Part shown: positions 20,501 to 27,452 of the stretch, in pieces | Position numbering within the stretch: position 1 is the stretch's first letter | Layout: each line of letters starts with the position of its first letter | Assembly: GCA_943371965.1 (NCBI GenBank) | Contig: CALRWV020000003.1 | Coordinates: 1 to 64,000 of the forward strand | DNA length: 64,000 nucleotides | Direction of reading: 5' to 3' | From: CALRWV02 sp943371965 | GTDB lineage: Bacteria > Bacteroidota > JABWAT01 | Position numbers and translations under genes: made by a program | The notes under the pieces: model-generated | What the model was told of the DNA's origin: nothing | The model's database searches: none | Seen by the model: the letters and a program-made list of their open reading frames with translations, nothing else

Positions 20501-20860
20501 AATTTAACAGGTTCTAAGGTTGAATTCAGACTGAAACAGATTGATACAGACGGTAAGTTTACCTATTCGAATGTGTTGACTGCTGATCTGACACCTGAGA
20601 CTTTTGGTCTGTTGCAGAATTATCCGAATCCGTTCAACCCTACCACTGTTATCAGTTACCAGTTGCCGGTTTCAGGTCATGTGAAATTGGTGGTTGTTGA
20701 TATGCTGGGCCGTGAAGTCATAACACTGGTAAATGATGAAAAGTCTGCTGGAAACTATGATGTCAAATTTGACGGATCGAGAATGACCAGCGGTGTTTAT
20801 TTCTATAAAATTACTGCGGGTGATTTCAGCCAAATCAAAAAAATGACTCTTGTAAAATAA
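14534..20860 (+). CDS. Giant secreted FG-GAP/Ig-like protein with T9SS sorting domain
   Basis: 2108 aa. The start at 14534 is preferred to ATG 14522 because GGAGG (14524-14528) sits 5 bases before it. Signal peptide ends SLFGQ. It opens directly with a propeller of seven FG-GAP repeats, followed by three Ig-like (Big_5) plus seven-repeat supermodules beginning near residues 380, 830 and 1281: 28 repeats in four predicted propellers. A 180-residue beta-rich region (about 1735-1917, with TTGSNTIDLG and NNVNLADLVVFKS) is shared with the third protein. A sandwich domain and type A sorting domain (about 2022-2108, NYPNPFNP) close it. Repeats near residue 1 lack some calcium ligands, those in the middle are canonical. 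Paralogue of its two neighbours. Confidence 0.9.
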   Translation: MKTGLKMIVLIAGLGLMMTGSLFGQAGSFNAQAWYYVGESTTNVVAADVTGDGKPDLISANNNNSNLELNILVNKGNGIYGTRKIYNFAGKGVDMIAVGDVNGDGKLDVVAAGSSDGKIHVMLNGGAGVFNSITSYDGDGTIFSIILANIDGGTDLEIITGNHQYDPVGNSYSVYFNNGSGDFSSRTDYVTGDYPSTIQAANVDGDTDIDLIFGYEYGTKISVAKNNGNGTFSSLNDFTGGTELYTIKAVNINADSFIDIVASDLGANYPQIFTNNGTGSFTASNGPNFGASQLDILTSDVDADGKQDLIAGTSGISVAKGNGNGTFAASTTYTGIMDPSYWGSTADVDSDGDQDAIFIGTTDNVSKGYVIVALNNQSVPPTVSSHTPTFYALDVSASSNVTVTFSRDMNSATLTNSTIRLVGSLTGKHSGALSYNSGSKTVTIDPTTNFKPGEVVTVMINTGVQTSDGAYLSKAYQYSYTVETATSTGNLSLKTDYSTGSNPYYVATGDLDGDGDLDLATTNYEGASVSILLNTGSGSFSAKTDYTTGSKPSAITLADMDWDGDLDLVITNYWGESVSLLKNNGNGTFAAKTDFSDETSLGHAVADFNGDGYLDVMTQSVDSGIVRFNQGNGTFLAGYEKRETVGDYNIVAGDYNRDGFPDAFYTDQRGSSYNFPYNNGDGTFSNGLIDQLYDLESKGIVLADLNADGWIDVVKVDSYYKKAMVLLSTGNGGFASSTTDYTLGNSPEGITAVDIDGDGDIDLVAVNSGDDNIFVLKNNGNGTFAAKVEYAVGDNPQNIAYGDFDGDGDVDIVVTNKDSNTLSVYKNGTPPPQISSVSPTANDIDIMASSSISITFDQDMSSGTLTTSTILVSSLQKGKIAGSVSYNSGNKTATFDPTSDFLVGDVVTVTVKTGAQSTNNAGISAPYTWSFTVKALVGGPFVSSQNFASGTNPRNMTSGDYDGDGDIDLATANYNGTNFSVLKNNGDGTYAAAVNYAAGTNPFAMTSADIDNDGDLDVMLSNYNSASVSVYKNNGDGTFAAKTDYTTGTRPSILKTGDLDGDGDKDLVVMNYFSNTLSVLMNNSDGTFAAKTDYATELGPYGMEIADFNGDHLLDLVSVNYNNSNFSVFMNNGNGTFAAKVSYTTGTNPVMTSGADLDGDGDIDLAITSFNTSTMSIFKNNGDGTFAAKTDYTAGSAPFTIVSGDVDVDGDLDLFVINNVSATISMFKNNGDATFQAKADLNVVSQAVGLIVADLDGSGSLDLASTNYNANNVTVWLNVKKPTVASSVPAKNGLNVSPSASAVLTFNQAMSSGTFSTTSVRVNGSQSGYHTGSLSYDNSTFAMTYDPSANFYAGEEVTVTVKTSVQSSYNVNMQKPFTMSYIVDADSSGTFASAVSSEAGTQPTAITSADLNGDHYPDLVTANYTGNSLSVFLNNGNGTMAAKTDLAVGAYPWGVHAVDVDGDGDMDLVSANFNNTLSQFKNNGNGTFAAKTDISTGNTPWGVTSSDIDGDGDMDLITGNYYEHTIGVLKNNGNGTYAAIVNYSSGQKPFNMVMADVDNDGDQDIIASCWDSNALTVLKNNGDGTFAAKQEYGVGGKPRGLSAVDLNGDGNVDLVTAYSNPDYNISVLINSGSGAFASAVNYGTAAKPDGLTTADVDGDGDMDVVVACSDANVVYILKNSGTGTFPSGVSKGTGGYPSDVIAADFDRDGSVDLASSNGTGNSISVLMNNSATNTSGGTYSNVAITTPTTLTGNLDVSGTLTVSSQITTGSNTIDLGTTGSLTGETPSNYIVGKIQTARDVSSPQNNIGGLGISIDPQSNNMGNTTILRETGTAIQSGTLKQVWTITPATQPSGPVTVTLTWPSGNDNNVNLADLVVFKSGDGGGTWSIVSAVFNTASDPRTATFSISSFSEFTIGESGTLPVELVAFTFSGNKLNWATATETNNSGWEIEFRQLTMDNGQQKNAEFRKIGFVAGKGTTTEKQYYSFGIKNLTGSKVEFRLKQIDTDGKFTYSNVLTADLTPETFGLLQNYPNPFNPTTVISYQLPVSGHVKLVVVDMLGREVITLVNDEKSAGNYDVKFDGSRMTSGVYFYKITAGDFSQIKKMTLVK

Positions 20861-20879
20861 CATCAGAAAAATACAGGAT

Positions 20880-20906
20880 ACAGCCACAGAAAAAATTTGT
20901 GGCTGT
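20880..20906. repeat. Hairpin after the second giant gene
   Basis: ACAGCCACA (20880-20888) pairs exactly with TGTGGCTGT (20898-20906). No T tract follows, so it is a weak terminator candidate or an mRNA 3' stabiliser. Confidence 0.5.
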
Positions 20907-20981
20907 AACCGGCAATTAAGAAATGGGTTATGGTTTTCAGGAATACTGAAATTCATATCCGCAGAAAAGTAAAGCACTTTA

Positions 20982-21332
20982 ATGAAAATATTAATCGTTG
21001 ATGATCATACGGAAATGAGAAAAATTCTCAGAAGTATTGTTCTTGAAGAATCAGGAACGATGGATGAGATCATTGAATGTGCTGACGGAAAAGAGGCGGT
21101 AGAACAATTTTCTCTCCATCAACCCGACTTTGTACTTATGGATGTTCAGTTAAAAGGAATGAATGGCTTTAGTGCAACTGAAAAAATTCACGAAAATTAT
21201 CCCGATGCCAAAATAATTATTGTTACCAGCCACAATTCATCTGCTTTCAGACAAAAAGCCGTGGATCTTCATGCAATTGGCTTTGTTTCGAAAGATAATT
21301 TATCGGAACTCGGATTATATTTGCATAATTAA
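20982..21332 (+). CDS. Stand-alone receiver-domain (CheY-like) protein
   Basis: 116 aa protein made only of a receiver domain: acidic residues D7/D8, phospho-acceptor D54 in LMDVQLKGMNG, Thr/Ser in IIVTSHN and the conserved Lys in FVSKDN. There is no output domain. It lies between two giant surface protein genes, 121 bp after one and 20 bp before the next, and is probably co-transcribed with the latter. Its kinase may be the one at 3504; a phosphate sink or protein-interaction role is plausible. The last helix is short, so it is close to minimum size. Confidence 0.88.
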   Translation: MKILIVDDHTEMRKILRSIVLEESGTMDEIIECADGKEAVEQFSLHQPDFVLMDVQLKGMNGFSATEKIHENYPDAKIIIVTSHNSSAFRQKAVDLHAIGFVSKDNLSELGLYLHN

Positions 21333-21352
21333 AAAATTCAAAGGAAAGAATC

Positions 21353-24300
21353 ATGAAAACTCGTTATCTGTTTTTCAATTTATTATTGCTGCTTGGGACT
21401 GTTTCGCTGATTGCACAACCAACCGTTACCTCAAATTCACCGGTTAAAAATGCACTGAATGTTAGTAAATCTTCAGACATTACTGTCAAATTCAGTGAGG
21501 GTATGAATCCGGCAACAATTTCACAATCAACCATTAAAGTCTTTGGAAACTTGAGCGGCTTTCATTCAGGTTCAATCTCTTACAATAATGGGAATTTTAC
21601 AGCTACTTACAATCCCAACAGTGATTTTACTGAAGGAGAATCAGTTGTTGTAACTGTAACCAATGCGGTACAAAATTCAGGTAATATCAATATGGTAGCT
21701 CCTTACAATTGGCAATTTAATGTTTTGTCAGGAATTACCACCTCTTATAACAAAACAAAAAACACAGATTCAGGTAACCCCGCATTAATAAAATCGGCGG
21801 ATCTGAATAAGGATGGGAAAACAGATATTATTTCCATTTTCAACAGCGGAAGCAAAATTGGTGTTTTTATAAGTAATGGTGAGGGAACCTTTGCGTCACG
21901 GGTAGATTATGGAACCGGAAGTTATCCGTACGATGCACTGTTGGCTGATGTGAACGGCGACGGATATCCTGATATTGTTTCATCCAACTGGGTTGGTGCT
22001 TCAATTTCGGTTTTATTGAACAATCAAAACGGAACCTTTGCTGCAAAAAATGATTACTATTCAGGCACTGATCCTTACAGAATTGCTTCGGGTGATTTTG
22101 ATGGTGATGGTGATATTGATATTGTAACAGGTTCTTATGATTCAGACAGTTTGGTTGTGAACTTCAATAACGGAAGCGGTGTATTTTTCTCGCACACCAA
22201 TTATTTCTCAGGTGATAACATTGAAGGAATTACTGTTGCCGATATCAACGGTGATGGTGCACAGGATATTTTAGCATCAAACGTAACTCCCAAAACAGTT
22301 TCTGTGTTGACCAATAATGGTTACGGACTATTTAGTGTTGAAACTCCAATTTCAACTTCAAATTCACCCGGCTTTTTGGTAAATGGCGATATTGATAATG
22401 ATGGCGATATTGACCTGTTGGTTTCGCAGTCTGCCACCGATTTGCTCGTTCTGAAAAACAGTGGAAGTGGTTCATTTGAATCAGGAGGAACCTATAAAAT
22501 AAACAGCAACCGAATTAATTGTGCCGATATGGATGGTGACGGCGATTTGGATGTTGTCGGCAGTGCCACCGGCGGTGAAATTGCCGTCATTGTGAAAAAT
22601 GACGGAACAGGTAGCTTTATTAACCTAACAACGTTGAGAAGTGAAGACTTCATTCGAAACACAGCAATAGGTGATTTTGATGGAAACGGAATTTTGGATG
22701 TGGTTGTTGCCACGGCCGAAAACGGAAGACTGAACACTTTTCTCGGTAATAATAATTTAGTTGTTAAAAGTACTATTCCTTCACAAAATGCCGGACTAAT
22801 CAGCAGGTCTTCTGATGTTGCTGTTACATTCAGTCATGATATTAAAGCAACTGGCTACGATTCAGACAGCGGACTTGTTGTTATTGGATCTCTAAGCGGT
22901 TTCTACGATGGATCTTATTCATACAATTCAGGAACAAAAACTCTAACTTTTAATCCGTCTGAAAACTTCAAGTCGGGTGAAGTTATTACGGTTACAGCCG
23001 GCCACGGCATACGGAAAAATACTGATAACTCAGCTCTGAATTTATTTACTTACTCCTTTGTTGTTGAGTCGGGGCTCAATATTGATTTTTCGTCTCGTGT
23101 AAATTATTCAACAGGTCAGACGCCTTATTCTCATACCGTTGGTGATGTGGACAACGATGGTGATATCGATGTTGTTACTGCTAACTATGACGGGAATTCA
23201 GTTTCAGTTCTGCTTAATCAAAACAACGGTTCATTAGCAGCAAAAGTGGATTATTCTGCGGGTTCAGGAACGAACAGTGTTTCGCTATCCGACCTGGACC
23301 GTGATGGATATCTTGATATAGTTACGACGAACGGATCATCAGATAATATTTCAGTTTTGATGAATAACGGAAATGCGACATTTGCTTCTGCTGTAAATTA
23401 TAGCACGGGAAATGAACCGGATTATGCGGCTTTTGGTGATTTGGACGGCGACGGCGATCAGGACGTAGTCATTTCCCACTATCTAAACGGTACTGAAGAT
23501 GTTGTGATCATGAAAAATAACGGTGATGGAACGCTGGTAAAATCATCGACGTTAAATCTGAATTTAACAGGTAGATATTTTGTTTTCTTAAATGACTTGG
23601 ATAACGATGGTGATTTGGATTTGATTCGTTCCAGCCAGGGTAATAATAAATTTGAAGTTTGGATTAATCTGGGAGATGCAACCTTTGTTTGGTCAACTTA
23701 TTCAGGATATACGGCAAGTAATTTGCGTTCAATTGGTGTCGCTGATTTAGATGGTGATGGTTATTCGGATATTATAGCACCGAATTATACAGCACCTAAT
23801 ATTAATGTTTACAAAAATAATAAATCAGGATATTTTGGAAGTCCGACGGGTTATACTGTCGGTTCTGGTCCGTATCAAATAGCTGTTGCTGATCTCAATG
23901 CTGATGGCGACATGGATGTTCTGACACCAAATTATAATGGAAATAATTTTTCGTTATTACTTAATAATGGAGATGGCACGTTCGCTGCACATAAGGTATT
24001 TTCTACAGGTGCAAATCCTGATTTTATCACGGTCGCTGATATGAACGGGGACGGATTCAGTGATGTTATTGTTTCAAATCATTCTGACAACACTGTTTCC
24101 ATTTTTAAAGGAATCACCTACCGGCCTACAATTTCTTTAATTTCTCCTGCTCAGAATGCCTTGGAAATTGCAGCAAACTCCGACATAGAAATAACATTTG
24201 GTGCACCCATTGATGAATCAACAGCGAATGCGACCACGATTAAAGTATATGGATCTTTAAAGGGAGCTTATTCATCAACTTTTTCTTATCAAAGCGGTTC

Positions 24301-26614
24301 GAAAAAACTAACTATTAATCCAAATGAAAATTTTGCAGTGGGTGAAAACATCACAGTAATACTAACCACTGATATTAAAAATGCAGGTGATTTGTCTTTG
24401 GCAAATTCTTTCACTTGGAGTTTTAGAGTTAAATCTCAACCGGCAGGTTCATTTTCCTCAAAAGCTGACTATCCAGTATCTGGGCAACCATATTTTATTG
24501 AGTCCGATGATGTAGATGGAGATGGTGATCAGGATATAATCACATCCAATTGGATATCAAAAGAGGTCTCAGTTTTGTTAAATAACGGTGATGGAACTTT
24601 AGCATCCGCAACCTCATTCAATATCGATGGTCAACCCAATAATTTTATATCTGCAGATCTTGATGGTGACGGTTATATAGATTTTGTTTCGGCCAATACA
24701 GATTCGTCTAGCGTTGATGTGCTATTAAGTAATGGAAATGGGACGTTAGCTGAGGTAGTTAGGTATCCAATAGGGAATGGGCTTTGGACAATTACTTCCG
24801 GAGATGTTGACGGCGACGGTGATGTTGATTTGATAACAGGCAATTCAAATAACTATACCCTTTCTATTTTATTGAATAACGGTGATGGATCATTTGCTGA
24901 AAAAATTAATCACAGCACCACTAATAATACTACATACATCAGTTCTGGTGATGTTGACGGTGATGGTGATATTGATTTGGTTACTGTAAATTATTATGAA
25001 GAAAACGTGACTGTATTTTTGAATGATGGTACCGGAATTTTTGATGCTGGTACTGATTATGCTTTAGGTTTGCAAGGTGGATTTATTACAACCGCAGATG
25101 TTGATCATGATGGGGATTTAGATATCATTACTTCAAGCAGCACTTACATTTCAGTTCTCAAGAATAATGGTTCCGGTGTTTTTGGAAGTCCAGACAATAA
25201 TTCAGCATATAACGCATGGAACGTTCAACCTGCAGATATTGATGGTGATGGTGATTTGGATTTACTTTCAATCAACATCAATGACAGTAAATTTTCAATT
25301 TTAAGCAATAATGGTAATGGAACATTTGCAGCAAACATTGAATATGACGCTGCAAACTCAGCAGCTTGGATTAATGCTGTTGATTTAAATGGCGATGGTA
25401 CTTTGGATATTGTTATTGCTAATGATGCGTCCAATACTATTTCAGTTTTTAAAGGTGCAGTGCCAAGTGCTACAGATCCAACTTCAGGTGTGGTGGAAAA
25501 AGCAACATTTACGTCTGAAACAACCCTAACCGGTAATTTATCGGTAACCGATACCCTAACAGTTGGTGCCCAAATTACAACCGGCAGCAATACCATTGAT
25601 TTGGGAACAACAGGAAAATTATCAGGTGAAACTCCTTCCAATTATATTGTTGGAAAAGTTCAGACAACCCGTACCATTTCATCATCTCAGGAAAACATTG
25701 CAGGTCTTGGAATTTCTATCGATCCACAGTCTAACAATCTAGGATCAACAACAATCAAAAGAGAAACAGGTGAAGCAGCAGGTTCAGGTGGAATTAAACA
25801 GGTTTGGACTATTTCACCAACAACGCAACCATCAGGTCCGGTCACTGTTACGCTGACCTGGCCATCAACCAATGACAATGAAATCAATCTTTCAGATTTG
25901 GTTGTTTACAAAAGTGAAGACGAAGGTTCAACTTGGAATGTTCTTACTGCAACCATCAACAAAGATTCAGATCCCCGGACTGCTACATTTACCATTTCAT
26001 CTTTTTCAATGTTTACAATTGGCGGACCAAATGCTGTTCTTCCAGTAGAACTTGCTTCCTTTACATTTGCAGGAAATAAACTGAACTGGGCAACTGCAAC
26101 TGAAACCAATAATTCCGGCTGGGAAATTGAGAGCAGACAATTGACCTCAGACAACGGACAACAGAAAAATGCTGATTTTAGAAAAATCGGTTTTGTTGCA
26201 GGAAAAGGAACCACAACTGAAAAACAAAATTATTCATTTTCAGTTTCCAATCTTCTTTCTTCGGTTTCCAAATTTGAATTCCGTCTAAAACAAATTGATA
26301 CCGATGGAAAATTTGCATATTCAAACATATTGTCAGTTGAACTGAAACCGGAAACGTATTCGCTTTCACAGAACTATCCGAATCCGTTCAACCCAAATAC
26401 AGTTATTAATTATCAGTTGCCAATTTCTGGAAATGTTAAATTGGTTGTGTTTGATATGTTGGGTCGGGAATTGTTGACTCTTGTTAACGAAGAAAAATTG
26501 GCAGGAAGTTATTCAGTTAAATTTGACGGATCAAAAATGACCAGTGGAATTTACTTCTATAAGATTAGTGCAGGAAATTACACTGAAACCAAAAAAATGA
26601 TGCTGGTAAAATAA
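21353..26614 (+). CDS. Giant secreted FG-GAP/Ig-like protein with T9SS sorting domain
   Basis: 1753 aa. Start supported by AAAGGAAAG 8 bases upstream. Signal peptide (1-22, SLIAQ), then three supermodules of about 450 aa, each one Ig-like (Big_5) domain (starting near 22, 471 and 924) plus seven FG-GAP repeats: 21 repeats, three predicted propellers. The region after the last propeller (from about residue 1378) matches the second giant protein closely, including TTGSNTIDLGTTG and ETPSNYIVGK. The sandwich domain has an ATETNNSGWEIE loop, and the type A sorting domain (about 1665-1753, NYPNPFNP) ends it. Likely co-transcribed with the receiver gene just upstream; followed by a strong terminator. 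Confidence 0.9.
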   Translation: MKTRYLFFNLLLLLGTVSLIAQPTVTSNSPVKNALNVSKSSDITVKFSEGMNPATISQSTIKVFGNLSGFHSGSISYNNGNFTATYNPNSDFTEGESVVVTVTNAVQNSGNINMVAPYNWQFNVLSGITTSYNKTKNTDSGNPALIKSADLNKDGKTDIISIFNSGSKIGVFISNGEGTFASRVDYGTGSYPYDALLADVNGDGYPDIVSSNWVGASISVLLNNQNGTFAAKNDYYSGTDPYRIASGDFDGDGDIDIVTGSYDSDSLVVNFNNGSGVFFSHTNYFSGDNIEGITVADINGDGAQDILASNVTPKTVSVLTNNGYGLFSVETPISTSNSPGFLVNGDIDNDGDIDLLVSQSATDLLVLKNSGSGSFESGGTYKINSNRINCADMDGDGDLDVVGSATGGEIAVIVKNDGTGSFINLTTLRSEDFIRNTAIGDFDGNGILDVVVATAENGRLNTFLGNNNLVVKSTIPSQNAGLISRSSDVAVTFSHDIKATGYDSDSGLVVIGSLSGFYDGSYSYNSGTKTLTFNPSENFKSGEVITVTAGHGIRKNTDNSALNLFTYSFVVESGLNIDFSSRVNYSTGQTPYSHTVGDVDNDGDIDVVTANYDGNSVSVLLNQNNGSLAAKVDYSAGSGTNSVSLSDLDRDGYLDIVTTNGSSDNISVLMNNGNATFASAVNYSTGNEPDYAAFGDLDGDGDQDVVISHYLNGTEDVVIMKNNGDGTLVKSSTLNLNLTGRYFVFLNDLDNDGDLDLIRSSQGNNKFEVWINLGDATFVWSTYSGYTASNLRSIGVADLDGDGYSDIIAPNYTAPNINVYKNNKSGYFGSPTGYTVGSGPYQIAVADLNADGDMDVLTPNYNGNNFSLLLNNGDGTFAAHKVFSTGANPDFITVADMNGDGFSDVIVSNHSDNTVSIFKGITYRPTISLISPAQNALEIAANSDIEITFGAPIDESTANATTIKVYGSLKGAYSSTFSYQSGSKKLTINPNENFAVGENITVILTTDIKNAGDLSLANSFTWSFRVKSQPAGSFSSKADYPVSGQPYFIESDDVDGDGDQDIITSNWISKEVSVLLNNGDGTLASATSFNIDGQPNNFISADLDGDGYIDFVSANTDSSSVDVLLSNGNGTLAEVVRYPIGNGLWTITSGDVDGDGDVDLITGNSNNYTLSILLNNGDGSFAEKINHSTTNNTTYISSGDVDGDGDIDLVTVNYYEENVTVFLNDGTGIFDAGTDYALGLQGGFITTADVDHDGDLDIITSSSTYISVLKNNGSGVFGSPDNNSAYNAWNVQPADIDGDGDLDLLSININDSKFSILSNNGNGTFAANIEYDAANSAAWINAVDLNGDGTLDIVIANDASNTISVFKGAVPSATDPTSGVVEKATFTSETTLTGNLSVTDTLTVGAQITTGSNTIDLGTTGKLSGETPSNYIVGKVQTTRTISSSQENIAGLGISIDPQSNNLGSTTIKRETGEAAGSGGIKQVWTISPTTQPSGPVTVTLTWPSTNDNEINLSDLVVYKSEDEGSTWNVLTATINKDSDPRTATFTISSFSMFTIGGPNAVLPVELASFTFAGNKLNWATATETNNSGWEIESRQLTSDNGQQKNADFRKIGFVAGKGTTTEKQNYSFSVSNLLSSVSKFEFRLKQIDTDGKFAYSNILSVELKPETYSLSQNYPNPFNPNTVINYQLPISGNVKLVVFDMLGRELLTLVNEEKLAGSYSVKFDGSKMTSGIYFYKISAGNYTETKKMMLVK

Positions 26615-26645
26615 GTATAGATTTTATATTACTTTCCTTAAATTT

Positions 26646-26678
26646 GCCCGTTTCTTTAAAAAAGGAAACGGGCTTTTT
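26646..26678 (+). terminator. Rho-independent terminator
   Basis: GCCCGTTTC (26646-26654) pairs with GAAACGGGC (26665-26673) and is followed by TTTTT. It lies 32 bp after the third giant surface protein gene. Confidence 0.9.
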
Positions 26679-26753
26679 ATTTTAAAACCAAGAGCCTTTG
26701 TAATTTGTACCTTATTTCAAGATCCATTTTTCCAAACAAAATCCCGAATATGA

Positions 26754-26784
26754 TTGATAATCAAAAAGTTTAAGCTTATCTTTG
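26754..26784 (+). promoter_or_regulatory. Bacteroidota-type promoter of rpsO
   Basis: TTG (26754-26756), 20 bp spacer, TATCTTTG (26777-26784), a full match to the -33/-7 layout TTG-N19-21-TAnnTTTG. The leader to the rpsO ATG would be about 50 bases. Confidence 0.75.
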
Positions 26785-26839
26785 CCGTCGCTAAAAAGAT
26801 CGCCTTCGCAAAACGATTAATTAGCAAACAGGAGAAAAA

Positions 26840-27109
26840 ATGCCGTTAACTAAAGAAGTTAAAGCTGAAATTGTTGCAAAGCATGGTGCTTCGACCAAAG
26901 ATACTGGAAAAACTGAAGTTCAAATTGCTTTGATCACGAAACGAATCAATGACATTACGGGTCACTTGAAACTCCATCTTAAAGATCACCACGCCCGTAG
27001 AGGGTTGATGATGTTGGTTGGACAAAGACGTCGTCTGTTGGATTATCTCATGAAAGTGGATATCGCCAGATACCGTTCAGTGATTGCGGAACTCGAAATT
27101 CGTAAGTAA
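26840..27109 (+). CDS. rpsO: 30S ribosomal protein S15
   Basis: 89 aa, the normal length. It binds 16S rRNA at the central three-way junction early in 30S assembly. Family features seen: TGKTEVQIALIT, HLKLHLKDHHARRGLMMLVGQRRRLLDYL and the closing RYRSVIAEL. ACAGGAG precedes the ATG. It has its own promoter (26754-26784) and terminator (27119-27144), so although next to pnp as in many bacteria, it looks separately transcribed here. Confidence 0.97.
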   Translation: MPLTKEVKAEIVAKHGASTKDTGKTEVQIALITKRINDITGHLKLHLKDHHARRGLMMLVGQRRRLLDYLMKVDIARYRSVIAELEIRK

Positions 27110-27118
27110 ACGACATCT

Positions 27119-27144
27119 AAAGGGGAGTTTTGAACTCCCCTTTT
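27119..27144 (+). terminator. Rho-independent terminator of rpsO
   Basis: AAAGGGGAGTT pairs with AACTCCCCTTTT across a 3-base loop, the last arm giving the T run. It starts 10 bp after the stop codon. Confidence 0.9.
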
Positions 27145-27452
27145 CATTTTGAAGATAGATATATTTTGTTGGTTAAATCGTGGTTTTCATATTAAATAGG
27201 CTGTTTAGCTTGAATTTTTAAAAGAATGGGTAATGAGTAACGGTTTAGGGAAAAGTCTTCTTTCCTGATAAAATGAAACTGTTTGCGCCAAAAGCGCATC
27301 AGCCTCTGGTTGAAAACATTACTCATTTTTTTAAGAGTTTGTATGGAAAATACGATTAACCAACCGTTATTCTGAGTGAAGTTTTAGGATAACGTACTTG
27401 GTAATCGTTCGTGGCTTTACTTCACTCACCACAACACTTTTAAGGATAAAAA
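27145..27452 (+). promoter_or_regulatory. Structured leader region of pnp
   Basis: There is no gene in these 308 bp, but at least four nested inverted repeats: AATGAGTAA (27232-27240) with TTACTCATT (27319-27327); TAACGGTT (27238-27245) with AACCGTTA (27362-27369); TGCGC (27284-27288) with GCGCA (27294-27298); GAGTGAAGT (27374-27382) with ACTTCACTC (27419-27427). The last ends about 25 bp before the ATG. I see no clear -33/-7 promoter. In other bacteria pnp mRNA is autoregulated through a leader hairpin; such a role here is inference. Confidence 0.5.

Noticed and set aside
7406..26614. Regular DNA repeats as a CRISPR array
   Set aside because: The repeats are in-frame coding units of 40-60 codons with degenerate sequence; there are no constant direct repeats with unique spacers and no cas genes.
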